This document shows positions 48,360-61,270 of a DNA stretch of 64,000 nucleotides, in pieces. The position numbers and the translations under genes are program-made. The stretch's first letter is position 1; every line of letters starts with the position of its first letter. Origin of the DNA: Metopolophium dirhodum. Lineage: Eukaryota > Arthropoda > Insecta > Hemiptera > Aphididae. The notes under the pieces were generated by a model. It had not been told where the DNA came from and searched no databases. It saw only the letters and a list, made by a program, of their open reading frames with translations. The stretch lies in the NCBI RefSeq assembly GCF_019925205.1, contig NC_083565.1, positions 37,600,241 through 37,664,240 on the forward strand, given 5' to 3'.

Positions 48360-50400
48360 GTAAAGTCATTATTGGGATTTTTTTCCACTGTTTTCTCTCA
48401 GACGTCTTCCTTGTCGGAAAACGTCATTCAAACATGGGTTTTGGATTTAAAATTTTTTTTCACCCTTCCACCTTTGTTTTTTTTATGATTTTTGTTTAGG
48501 ATTATTTTAATAATTTAAAGTCTGGGTCCGCAAGTAGGTATAATATTTCTATTACGCTGTACACCTGAGACTTGAACGCTAGGCTACAATGTTTGATGGT
48601 CATTATTGCGGAAACGTCGTGAGGGTTTTCTGTATAATATCATCATATTATGTGTACACAATATTATACTGTCGTCAATAAAAATATATATATATATATT
48701 ATATAATTATAAATCATTATAAAACGCTATTACACAGCCATAAAATGCAGCGATTTTCTTTAAAGATGACATAAATTATTAAAATATGTTTATTATTCAA
48801 AGTAACGATTTTTTTTTTATATGATATTTCATAACGTAATTTTGCATGCAAATAAATAAAATTTGCTTAAAAATTCATTAATATTAATTAGGTGTAATTG
48901 ACATTGTATATTAATATGGCATTGTAAAAAATAATATAGAAAAATCAAAAATTTAAAAATTGTTAGGCTACCCGACAAACGAGAAAAATATAATTTTATG
49001 ACGTGAATAACGAAATTGGTGTGGAATATTATAAGTTATTTTTTTTTCAAAATTACGTATTATAATTTAATATCAGGAATATAATAAATTCCATAAATAA
49101 CATTACCAATAGATAAATATTTGGACATAGAATATTTCTGTATTTATGATATTAGAATTTGTCAAACTTTTATTTCTTACTATTTTTTCCTGAAAATTCC
49201 TTTTACATAAATATGTACATTTTTAATGTGTACAATGTTCATTTACAAGATTATATTTAGATATTATACCTATGTTTTAATTAAATTATTGTAAATGATT
49301 TTAAATAAATTTATTACGCTTGAGTGATTATTTTTTGTAAATATAAGAAAATAAATTCAGAATTATATGAATTATTTTTTAATTTTTGTACCATAAAATT
49401 ATGCTATAAAATATTTTATTCAACTTTGTAGATTTGTTTTAAATTTTCTACGGTCTTTTTGTTAGAGTTTTGTCTCTCTAAATATAAAACCAAGTTTTAA
49501 AAAAATAATAAAAAATATTTAACTACTTCATCGACAATAATACAATATCATATTATGATCACTTTCTTTAATGCTTATACATATTTTATTTAATTACAAC
49601 TCATATCATTGTGATCAAGTTTTAACACATTAAAACTTCGTTTATAGTTATAAAGTTTAATATTTTTACGGCAATTTTCTTGCACGTAACAAAAACGTTT
49701 ATATTAATGTATTATTTCAACTGTTTTAACAAATATAACAACTCTGAATGGCCAAGCTACCGACTGTTATTTCTTTGAATAGTAAAAATGTAAAAATATA
49801 TTCTATTACAATTATCATCAATATATTACAACTATAATATTATAGGTAATATAATAATAAATAATTGAAAGGAATAAAATATAAATTAAATTTTTTTCTA
49901 CCAATTCTTTGGTAATTTTGTATGCGTGATTTAACTATTAATATTATTGTAGTAGTTTTTTTTAATCTATTAACGATATTTATTACTATGATTTATTTTT
50001 AATATGATTTTTTCATTTTTGAATATAATATAATATAATAGATTATATTGTGTTCAATGTTTTTCGTATGCAGTTGGTTAATTAATGAATAAAGACAAAT
50101 ACAAATAGTTTTTTTTTTAAAACCAAGAAGTGACAAATTCGTTTTTAAATACAAATTCACGGTCGATTAAATGTGTTGTTTTGTTTTCGTCGAATTTATT
50201 CATTGGTGCAACTAGTCAACAACATTAATATAACATTTAACGCGATTATAAAACTTCTTTTAAAAATTAATTTCGATTTTATGGCTTTTGCATTTTTAGT
50301 CATCAAACGCTATTTTTTAGACAAGACGCGTGCGTTCATTTACAGTCATTATTGTTTTACTCGATAGAATAATAATATAATGTTCTCAGATTAAATTGAC
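48360..50400. other. AT-rich, intron-like stretch
   Basis: Begins at the GTAAAG donor-like site. About 2 kb of AT-rich sequence without repeats of the listed families, apart from an (AT)n run at 48684-48699. No branch-site or acceptor pair could be assigned. Confidence 0.45.
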
Positions 50401-52782
50401 GACAGTGGTGATTTTGATGAGTGAGAGTAGTGCGGGGAGAGGGGGATTGCCACCACCAGTCTTGAACTTGGTTAATTTATTTTATTTTATTACATAAATA
50501 GTAAAAATTAATAAATAAATGGCAGTTATATACAGTAGGTATATGAATAATATTATAAAGGTCTTAAAATAGAAAGACAAGAATAAAACATATTTAATAT
50601 AAGTAAGTTTGGACAGTCTTTGTTAAGAGCGTGGAAATAATATTTTTGTGTGCTCCCCCCACTTTAAGTTTGGTCTAAACCTCTATTATACTAATCGATA
50701 GTCAGTGTTTCATACAAATATTGTACATGCACATTATTAAAATAATAATTATTATTATTGTGTTGACAATACGCGATGTCATGGGTATACGGCGCGCAGT
50801 CGATGCGTTTCCCACATATCGCGTTGCTATATTATATTTTCCCATTTTATAAATAGGTAGAAATAATTTAATGTTCTATCGGACGGCCAACGCGCATTGT
50901 TTACCCACGACGACGTTCGCATTCGCTGCTATTATTTCATTAAATAGGTTAATACAATAATTTCTACGATTTTTAAGCAAGTCGAGTCCTACAGGAAAAT
51001 TGTAAATAATATTTTAATATTATAATAGCTGGTATTGTAATATGTTGGCACGGGAACGACAATTTTTTTAGTCTACTCGTTCCGATAGCGGTGTCGCTGG
51101 TCTCGGTCGCACTTTGCGGCGGATATCCGATCTCGCCGAAACGTCAGAGTAGACAGAGATCACGCGCGCAATAATTTTACACTCGCGGTCGTGTGCAGCT
51201 GGGCGACTAGGAGAAGTGTAAATCGCATTCGCCGAGGAGAGGAAAAAGAAAGTAAAACATTGTGTTATCAAATAATACGTTTTGTGCACAACTCGTCGTT
51301 GTCGTCGTCGTTTACATTGTTTTGAATATATTATTATTATTTATTACAATTGTTATTGTCATTTTTTTCTTTTTTATCATTCCGCCGTGCGTTATCATTA
51401 TTATAATAACATAATATGATATAGAGCCAACGATATTATAATTTTATAGGCGTGCGTATTGGCTTTCGCTCGGAATTTTTTTTTAAGTATCTCATCACGG
51501 AATTTAAACGATTTCCATAGATCCACTCGCCCATCTATCGCACGTGGCGCCCCGCGGCTGTACACACAATATTATATTGTGCTGCGACGATGTATATCAC
51601 GTTTATATACTTAATAATAACATATACAGTAGGTATACCTAGGTATATGCACGTTAATAAAATATGTAGGTACATGCGCGCCTTCTCTCTCGGTATACCG
51701 TGGTTATTAGAAATTCACTTTCGGTCTTAAACGGGCTTTATCGTCGGAGACTCTCGGTCTGACCTTGTTTTCCCGAAAGACATAACGTTTCATTAGACGC
51801 CGGAACGTTTCAAGGTCGTCAAAACCCCGGCGCTGAGTTACCTCCTATATCGTCGGCCATTATAATATCTGTTTCCGTTTTGAAACCGTGCGGCGTTTAA
51901 GTATATTATACCTATAGAGGTATTATCGGAATGCGTATTGGCCACAGGGTATAGTATCTAATATTACTAACACGAATATCATAGTAAGTAATAAGCGTAT
52001 TTTCAAAACGTCGAATGAAAACGTTTAATAATTTTGGATTGCACCCAGGTAGGTAGGTAGGTATGTATGTATATTATACTACAGCCGCAGACGTATTCGA
52101 AATAATACGTTGGCGTTATTAACTATAATGACGTGTACGACGGTTTTAGTCTTCATTCTATTCGTAGATACAGAGTCGTCTATATATCATAATATCATAT
52201 TATTATATAGGTAGGTTTCACGGAGTAACACAATATTATAAATAATCATCCGTGATGTAGGAGTCGTCGTTTTTATGTTGTTTTTTTGTTTCTCATCTAC
52301 GACCCATTTGCAATGGATTTTTTTTCCAATTCAAAACGCTATTACAAAATTTGAACTCGTTGTTCACAGGTGACTAAATATTATATAGGTAGGCACTGCA
52401 GTGTACAATGTCCAAGGTTAAAGCGATATTATAATAATAATATTACATATACAGTAGTCGGTGTACATTATTATATTAATATCGTCTAAACGCGACGTGT
52501 GCCACTCGCACGACCGTCGACGTCTTCACGTTCACAATACACAATAATAATTTTATTGTCGCGTGTCACGTTTGGAAAAAAATATAAATAATCGTTCGCA
52601 ATATTAGACACGGTATAATAGGGCAACGACGTCAAGTCGGACCTAATGGCTGTAATTCGTTTTCGCATAGGTTCCACAATTTATAGTCCCAAAACCATAT
52701 TATAGTAAAACGAGCCCTTTAAAAAATCACTGCACCGGCGACTTGGAAGGATCATAAAACGTTTGGTATACGTCATATTATA
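50401..52782. other. Alternating CpG-rich and AT-rich DNA, no gene
   Basis: CpG-rich around 50770-51560 and 51670-51900. A TAGG/TATG run lies at 52048-52070. Frames at 51068-51289 and 52486-52677 (both minus) have no recognised features. Confidence 0.4.
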
Positions 52783-53379
52783 CAGAGGGATTTTAAGCAT
52801 GCTGACCCCAATTTTTTGTTTAATAATGAAATTATTAAAATTCTTATACTCGGGACTTTTAAATATTATACTTAATAGAGCCGTATTTTCAAATAAGTGT
52901 TCTTACCTAGATTTTGTACACCGTTTTCATGAATGGCCTGTGGTAATGACAACATTTATTTTTTAAATCGACCTTTTTCGTGTACATTGTTAATCAGACG
53001 ACTTTTTCGAAAATGTTGGTGTGCCCAAATATATAGAAATTCAAACCAGTAGTGTTTGTTATTTAACTTTGTAGACTATTATCTGTTTATAAAATAAACA
53101 TATTTAGAAATTACAATCGTTCAGAATTTGATTTAGATGCATCGACGTTTTAAAAAAATAAAATGCTTGATAATACCTACTTACATGCTGACTGTGAAGA
53201 TTTGATTCTTGTTTGAAAAGAAGGAGTTCATTAAACGCAATAAACTCCCGAATGGAACAAAATCTGAATAACTGAAATACGGTCAGTCCTCGAATACATA
53301 CTTAAAAATTCCAAAAATCAGAATTCGAATAAATTCGTGGAAAAAACATGGCGGTGCGCACACTCTGCGAATCGCCCCG
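52783..53379 (+). mobile_element. Family F1 foldback element, complete (597 bp)
   Basis: Left end CAGAGGGATTTTAAGCATGC, right end (inverted) CGGGGCGATTCGCAGAGTG, flanked by TA. The arms include AAATTCTTATACTCGGGACT at the left and TTCCAAAAATCAGAATTCG at the right. The left tip is more diverged than in the copies at 7673 and 41606. Confidence 0.78.
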
Positions 53380-53690
53380 TATTATTATGACGCGTACAGA
53401 TTAACTGATAGCTCGACAACACGGCGTTGCACTTTGTTTCCAATCTCACTGGTGATTTTCTTGGAAGCTCCTCGTCGTCGTCGTCGTCGTAAGCCTTGCC
53501 ATATTTAGTGGAACGTCCAGGGAACGCGAAATATCATATAATGTCAATTTATATATATATATATACGGGTAGGTTGGTACGCGTAGGAAACGACGATAAT
53601 TGAATAATACCGGGAAAACCTGCACGGTGCAACCGTACATTGTATACCTACACATAAAACGGCAATTTGTTTTATCTGCGTACCTATGTA

Positions 53691-53715
53691 GACGGCAGCA
53701 GCTGCTGCTGCCGTC
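53691..53715. repeat. 25-bp near-palindrome
   Basis: GACGGCAGCAGC and its exact inverse GCTGCTGCCGTC separated by one T. It may be a hairpin, a paired E-box-like site (CAGCTG at the centre), or a product of CAG/CTG repeats. Confidence 0.95.
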
Positions 53716-54012
53716 TCGCCGTGCAGTAATGTACCTATCTACTGGATTACAACGTCGGCGGCGCCATCGCATACCTACCTATTACGGGTTGGTATGTAAT
53801 GTTGTTACGCGGAAGGCTATCGAACGGAAAACGGAAAAGTCGAGCGACCGAGGGCGAAGAAAACTCCATTAAAATAACGGTACGTTTTTCTTTTTCGTAA
53901 TGTTCCGTCTCGTCGCCGGATTACGCCTACCGGCTATTACGACGCGGACGTGTGACGTCTATAATAATAATAATAAAAACAATACAATATCGTGGAAGAC
54001 GATGCGTTTATG

Positions 54013-54028
54013 GCGCGCGCGCGCGCGC
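54013..54028. repeat. (GC)n tract
   Basis: Sixteen bases of alternating G and C, a sequence able to adopt Z-DNA. Unusual in an AT-rich genome. Confidence 0.95.
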
Positions 54029-54560
54029 ACGTATATAATAACTGAATGACTATTACCGTATACCGGATACCTGTATAATAGCGGTAATAACAACTCGGGT
54101 CCGTCGTCGGCAAAACGTCACCCCGAAGAGTTTGGCGCGCCGTCGCGGTGCTGTCGACGAACTGGTTTCACCGCGGCGGCGGCGGCGGCGAGTTAGGACC
54201 CCGGGGCGGCAGTTTTGTGCGAGCGCAGGTCGTTTTGGCGGCGGATTGCACTCTCGCCCGGGCAATGTCAATGTCGATAACCCGACGGGGGCCGTACGAC
54301 CGGTTGTGCACTTTCCATTTCGACGCGGTGAATTCCACACGAGACGAGAGTATAATAATCCGACGACGTAAAATCGTTATTATTTATTATTATTATTATT
54401 TTAATAATATATATTATTATACGCGTGATGGCTTGTACGTCTGTTTTATAATGTCATAACGCGAACGGTATTTATTTTTTTGCCGTCCATCGACGCCCGT
54501 CAAGACGGATCGCCGTCACAAAGGCGCGGGTGAAATGCAAAATATCTTTTCGTGCGGAAA

Positions 54561-57000
54561 ACGAAAGCGTTTCTTTTCCCCGCCGCATGCCGGTCGCGCA
54601 ATAGGTACCTACCGGTTGATGAGCGTTCCTCTAGAGACTGGTTTTTGAAAATATATTTTTTTCGATTTTTTTACCATCGTTATGGTTTTTTAAAAATGAT
54701 AAAATCGCATTTTGGACGAGTAGTACAACCACAAAAATGATAACGATAAAAATAGTGAAAAATATGATATTGTTCACCAATAATGTATTGTTTTCTAACG
54801 GCTTTGAATCGCTTAAAAGAAAATATATTTTCAAAAATCTTACGTTCTCCAAAAATATAATGAGTTGAACAGATCTCCCCGTATATATTTATAATAATAT
54901 TATGTGGGTAAAGCACGTGCGAAGCGAGAGCCAAGTCCGGTATAATAATTTGTTTCGACGTAAATGGCATTCAACATAATATAATAATAATCATATTATA
55001 AGAACGCGAAACCAGCCTCGTTTTTTGTTTTTAAAATAAAAAAACAATTACGTGCGTAATAATATATCCAGATATATGACTGAGAAAGCCAAAGTTTTTA
55101 AATGTTAATTTAGAAACGTATTACGTACCTACGTAATACGATATTATTATAAAGTGCATTACCATTTGCCACTACAGTAATAAATTGTGTAACAATAAAA
55201 CGATTGCCATTATGACAATGCAAAAATATGTCCAAGTTCATAATAGGTACTCCTATAATAATGTATATTACCTATATAAATACGCTGCAGTATATAATAT
55301 AATATAATTAGTAACTATATATATATATAATTAGTACATTATTTCAACACGTAATAGTAACATACACACACCTATCGTAATAACTCGAAATGTTTTTAAT
55401 TTTATTTTTTATTATTACTAGGTATTAATTATTAATTAGATAGGTTAGATGTGTAAATAAAAAATATAGTTAATCGCTCGGAAACACGTTGCTGGTAAAA
55501 TATTATGTGCAATTTAAACAATTATTTTTATATAGACTCCGCGGCGGCGGCGTTAACCCTGAACGTTAGTGAATGAATTCCGAGTACACAGTGAACAGCT
55601 GCAATTATTATGAACGAACATAATAATATACGGTCCAATAGTCGATAAAATATGTCGATATTGACTTATGTCAAATGAATCTCTCGATATAATAGTTGCA
55701 CGCCAACAGGCGAACTGTCCGCGTATTTTTGACGAATCCGTCGCACTGAAACCGCTCGTAGAAGACACGGCTGCAGAACATAACGTGACCCTCATCAGTT
55801 ACCACTTACCAGGTCTCGGGTTACGGTCCGGGGAGGTGTTTCGGTCGGTATAGAAAATGTCGTCATAATATGCTGCAGTTGTATTATAGGGATGTCCGGT
55901 ATTCAATATACGCGAGGACGTCACGAAGAGAGGTCGAAATCTGTTTGCCCATAGCGATCGTGTGTTTGTGTGTTTGTGTATACATATTATTATTATTATA
56001 TATTATATACCTACACTATGTGAATGTGCATGGGAAGGCGGAATGGAAGCAATAAAATTGCTTTTTATTTTCACCGGAACAAAAGACTCGTCCTAATAAG
56101 ATTTATACGTCGTTTGTTGTCGTTGATTGTGTGTGCGTGCGTACTCGTACAAGCTCGGCGGCGGTGGGAAGTATGAACGCCACCATGTTGCCCAATTTAT
56201 AATGGAAAAAAAAATAGTAATAATAATAATTCAGACAATAACGGCCGGGCAGGCTGTTTTCCAAAATATGCATAGTAATAATAATAATAGCCAGACGTGG
56301 GCATTTCAGCGCGCGCCGTGCGGTAGAGTAGCAAGCAAATAATGTCATCATAAATCCGGGGGACCGGGTTTTTATCTGCTTTTTGCCATTTAAATTAAAG
56401 TTATAAACGGCCCCGAGGAATTTTATCCGTGCATTATAAAACGCGTACAACATTCCCGTCGCCCTGCGATATTAAACGGCTCTCTTTATAACATAATACA
56501 TAATAATAATAATAATATAATATTAATATAATATACCATCTACACGCGTCCCCTCTGTTGTTGTACCTACCTACCTACCTGCAGCGACGAAACAATAATA
56601 AATATTATGCTGGACCGACGGAGGGCGGAGCGGATCAACGAGAAACGATCACATCGTAGTTATTAAATTATTTTGATTTATACGGAAAATCAGAATAAGA
56701 AACGGCGGAACTATACAATATAAGGTGGCTGCAGCGCAGTTTTATCGTTCATTAAAATTATTTTAAAATACTCGTAAACAAACACTAGTGACACTACCAA
56801 CTGTTTCACTCGTGCGACCGATGCGATTCATTTCCCAATCGTAATTCATTTGCCAATTTTTTTCCAAATAAACAAAGCCTTTTTTGACTCGAAAGCACAT
56901 GTTATACATTTCGTATATCTTTTATCGAAATTTATATTTGAGTATATTGCGGGGTGACCCATAAGTTAAGTGAAATAATGGAAAACGGAAGCTCCGAAAT
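54561..57000. other. Mixed AT/CpG spacer
   Basis: No supported gene. Frames at 54631-54970 (minus) and 55553-55853 (both strands) have no recognised features. (ACCT)n occurs at 56564-56580 and several TAA runs lie between. Confidence 0.4.
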
Positions 57001-57480
57001 AACGCTTAGCACAAAAAAATAAAATGGATTTCGTGTCGACGAAGCGGTTGCGGGAGGGCAGGAAATGGAAACGCCACACGCGAAATGTGACGAGCTTTAC
57101 GACGACTACGCGACATTTCCTGGGCTCCTCTCTATACATATATAGGTAGGTAGGTAGGTGAAAATCGTCGTCGGAAAACTGAGCAGACGTCGAGTTATAT
57201 TCGTCCAGCCGTCACGAACGCGTTTTCCGCGGCGTTCGCCTTCCACGCGCCGTCAGACCGTACGCGACACACGCGGAGTGTTGGAAAATATCTATTAAAG
57301 CGCCGGAAAAGCGCGTACGCGATTGGCTGAGGGGAAAAAAATATAATAATGACAAACCGAGTTATCTGTTGTAACAGCTCTTCGGAACGTGTCTGCAGCG
57401 GCAGTTACGACCTTTAAACTTTTCACACCTCACACGTTCGTGCGATGTGAGTAGATTTCGAACGCGAAATCTTTGAAACT
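57001..57480. promoter_or_regulatory. CpG-dense, promoter-like segment
   Basis: A dense CpG stretch with GCGATTGGCTGAGG (CCAAT-box-like, reverse) near 57318 and TTTTCACACCTCACACG (T-box-like TCACACCT) near 57420. A (TAGG)n run is at 57143-57159. The motif matches are short and could be chance; no start site is placed. Confidence 0.25.
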
Positions 57481-59380
57481 ATGAAAAGAAACACACGACT
57501 TAACTCTCCGCACGTACCTACCGTATATATTATAATACTATGCCCTCGTGAGTGTATAATATTTAGAGAGTGGGCAGGTCTTATACACAATATGAAACAT
57601 AATGTTTAAAAATTATTATACCTACATACTATGTTAAACAAATATATATTAGTTGCCTATTACTTATTAAAAAGTTAATTCAAAATATTTAAGAATACGA
57701 TTCACATTGATTTGTATGACTATGATCTTAAATTAAAACCATTGCTAGTCACGTGAATTGGAACGATGACCTCAAACATTAATTAACTCTAAAATAATTC
57801 ATGTATCATTGCTATTTTGAAGATTTTCTCCGAAACTATCAAGAGATTTCATATTGCTGTTCATCGGTTTAACAGCCTGCAGCGTATTAAATTGTTGATA
57901 ACGGTTCAGTTACTACACGGTTTTATACCATATACCTTATACCATACAACACAATACAATGAAATAAAATACCTAAAAATATATTTTAAAAACTCTATGC
58001 GCATAATATTCTGCGAGTGTTGGGTACAAACGGAATTACATAAAGTTGTACGATAATCTGGTAGGTGACTACTATATGTATATGTTTCGTTCTTTCCCGG
58101 ATTTCACATAAATGTGTAAGCACTTTGGTTGACTATTATACACCTAGCTACATAAAATACGGTTACATAACCCGGCGAAGAAGAGACGAGCGAGCAAATG
58201 TCCAACAACGACGACGACGACGACGACACTGCGTTTGGTAGTTAATTATCATTATTATTATTATTATTGTCAGCCGCTGTGATAGAACCCGGACAGGCCC
58301 ATCGCACGCCACTCGATTCGTACAGTTCGTGTACTGCTGTAACCATATTAATATATTATACCTATCATGTACCTAGGTATTATTCTACAAACAGTAAAAA
58401 CGACAAAATATAAGTCCACCTCTGACGCTAATTTTTTTCCCAAGACTCATTATTTTTTTAAAATATATATTATTATGCGCACGGTTTCAACGATCGACAA
58501 CACTTACACCGTGTGTGATAATGGAATAAACGCTCACGTCAGATCGTTTACTTTCTTTATTTTTCAAATAAATTATCATAATATTATTTTAACATACCTA
58601 CAGCTCGACTATTTTTGTTTTTTTTCTGTAATCGTATAATATACGATATTGAAAATTCTATCGTTGCAGTTAATGATGGCCAGAGTCGTCCGGACGGGCA
58701 AAGGAAAGGGGGAATCGAACGAGTATCGGTTGGGTGTACATATCATTATACCAGTATATAAAATATGCAATAAAGAAATGAGAAGAAAGTACAAACCAGT
58801 TGTGCGGAGACTATCGGCGTGTTTTTAATATACCTCATTGTTGTTGGACTGAATGCGATAAACGAGAGCAATAAATAATATATTATAGTCAAGGTTAAGC
58901 TATTAAGATGAAAGTGCGCGGTAGAACACATTTAATTAATGAATAAGTTGTTCGAGATTCGATATACATACCTGGGTACATACAGTAGGTATCTGGTATT
59001 ACACCTACATTATACGGTTCAGTAAAAATCGTTTGAATAAATTAAAAAACGAAAAAAATGAATGATAAATACTGCTTTAGAAGTTTTTAAATTCGAATTC
59101 TCTAACAAAAGCGAAAACTAATTGAACACGAAAAAGGAAACTATTCCATTATATTATTATTATTATAATTATTATTATTATTATTACATATTCATTATTA
59201 TGCAGTCATTAATGGTACGAAAATAAATTCCCGCAGAGCGCATTACGACGGAAATGTGTATTTATTTGTTGTGTAAAACTGGAAAAGAAAATTAAACGCT
59301 GCCTTCTCGAAACCCGTGGTTTAGGCATTAAATAAAAACGAACATCGTTAAGAAACGTGAGCCGGGAGGCACAGTACGAG
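57481..59380. other. AT-rich spacer with a (GAC)n run
   Basis: (ACG)n at 58208-58228 and (ATT)n at 58243-58269 and 59152-59187. Small frames (57817-58056, 58367-58639) are unrecognised. Confidence 0.4.
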
Positions 59381-61270
59381 ATGGGTGGGAAATCGATACT
59401 GCGAAAACGTTTTAGCGCCGCGCGGTAACCTTGGTCGCGCGCGGTTACGTATATGTATGAACCGAAAAATATTTGTTTTTGTCGAGCGGATTTTCATGGT
59501 AGGTATTACCGGAAAAAAGTATGCATTCTTCGCCAAAAATTTCACAGCAAAACGGCAGGCCACCACGACAGACTTCGGGAATTAAAAAAAATTATTCAGA
59601 CTCGTCGGCGAAAAACCATCGTCCTGCTGCATCTTCTCGTCGGCGCGGGCGAGCTGCACTGCACCGGTGCAGTGACACGCAAACAACGCCGAGTCCAATC
59701 AAGCCGGCCATTGTGTGTGTCCTGATTTCAATGGGTTTGAAAAGCGTGCGACTGAATGATGATAATAATTATTATTTTCCGGTGGCCGAGACGACTCGCG
59801 TGAATGGTCCGTTAAATTGCGAATAATCGCGCTCACCGAGGATTATAATATTATATAGGTATCGGCCACTTCGTCCGGGTGGTATTACCGAATATACCAC
59901 GGTTGTGTTGATATAACTTACAGTACTTATAGGTATGATAATGTGTGCACACGTCAGCTGTTATTATTGTTGCTGCGAAAATCGATCGGCGAAAAACGTC
60001 GTGTCGATCGGAAACGTCGGCGGCGCTGGCTGACTGCGGTGTATTCCATTTTATTATATACTATTATTATCTAATAAGTAATAATATATAAATACGTCGT
60101 CGTCGTCGTCAATCACCTTCGGCTCCCTCGCCGTGGGGTGCAGGAGAGGCTAAACGGCGCGTAATCGTCAAAAATATTCGGACGGCGGCGGTGCGGGGGC
60201 GAGAGACACGCAGACAAATGGCTGTTAAATATGTATAACGCCCCTACACACACACACACACCCACACCCACACACATACTCTGCGGTGGCATAAACATTT
60301 TGTACACAAAAGTTGCCGGAATATCATAAATCATCGGGACGGTGTAATATGCGCGTTGTATATACGTGTGTGTTAACCCTCCAACCACCACCGCCACCAC
60401 CCTTCTACACCGCTGGTGGTATTGAAAACTCGGTAAAAATGGGGGGGAGGGTGGAGCCAGCAATAGTCGTGGCGGCGTTTCGAGTGCGGTGCGGGCACTC
60501 GCGCAAGAAATTTAAACACGATCTATCAACGTCGAAACGCCGCCGATCGTCTTCACGTCGTCATAATATGCGGCTCGTATACGATATATTATTATATACA
60601 GCTAGTGTATAGACCATCGGAATCGCGAGTTTCATAAATGTTTCGTTTTCCAGTGCACTGCAGCCGACGATAAAACGCGAAAATATTATGACGTCGGCGT
60701 GCGTGCGAGGGTCGTACGAGCGATCAACAACCCTCTCTCCACGGCGACGCTCCGGCTCGTGGGGTTGCGGGCAGGTGTGAGACGACGGATCGTGCTTCGA
60801 TGGATATTGTCGCCGTAATTCGTTTTTAATCGCCGTCGCGGCCGTAAATAACTCCGACGTCTCTCCGGAGAGTCGCGGTGCAGGAGTCATTAGCGACTAT
60901 ACGCGTCTGTATAACGACCACGCCCCGCTCGTTCGAGCTATTATTTTCGTGTTTACCACGAGTCGGCGGATACGACGTGTAGAACTCTGCAGCGAGCCAA
61001 AGGAGAAAAAACCTCCGAGCGAGTGGAAAAAAATCACCGACGACGCGTCATGGTTAGAGACACCACCTCATCGGGACCGTTTTACCTATATAATAATAAT
61101 ATAATATTATACGTCGAACAAGACGCGAAGGAAACACACATTTTTTTTAGCAGATTACGAAATCGTCGCGAGAAGCATCTTCTGTTTTCCTGTTGCAATA
61201 AAGTGAAAGCGTTGTCGTCTATGCGTATTAGAAGGCGCAGCAGTTATTCAAATGTATAATAAACAAATAC
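59381..61270. other. CpG-rich island cluster
   Basis: The longest CpG-rich run in the window, with (CGT)n at 60095-60110 and an (AC)n-rich tract at 60246-60277. Many overlapping frames on both strands (59385-59826, 60113-60612, 60561-60890) exclude one another, and none shows a domain. It is likely a regulatory or 5' region of a neighbouring gene, by analogy with CpG islands elsewhere. Confidence 0.45.
60246..60277 (+). repeat. (AC)n microsatellite
   Basis: About 32 bp of CA dinucleotides interrupted by CCC. Read in reverse it gives the VGVGVCVCVG stretch of a minus-strand frame that is not a gene. Confidence 0.92.

Larger units (their letters stand above)
53380..54560. other. CpG-rich island with trinucleotide repeats
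   Basis: Holds a (TCG)n run at 53471-53490, the 25-bp inverted repeat at 53691-53715, a (GC)n run at 54013-54028 and a (CGG)n run at 54173-54190. Frames exist on both strands and in several phases over 54053-54459, mutually overlapping and arginine- or glycine-rich, as expected by chance in GC-rich DNA. An unannotated exon cannot be excluded. Confidence 0.5.

Noticed and set aside
54053..54459. Overlapping arginine/glycine-rich frames on both strands
   Set aside because: Mutually exclusive frames over (CGG)n-rich DNA are expected in a GC-rich island; no known domain.
59385..60890. Cluster of frames up to 116 codons
   Set aside because: They overlap in several phases on both strands, include translated CA and CGT repeats, and none resembles a known family.
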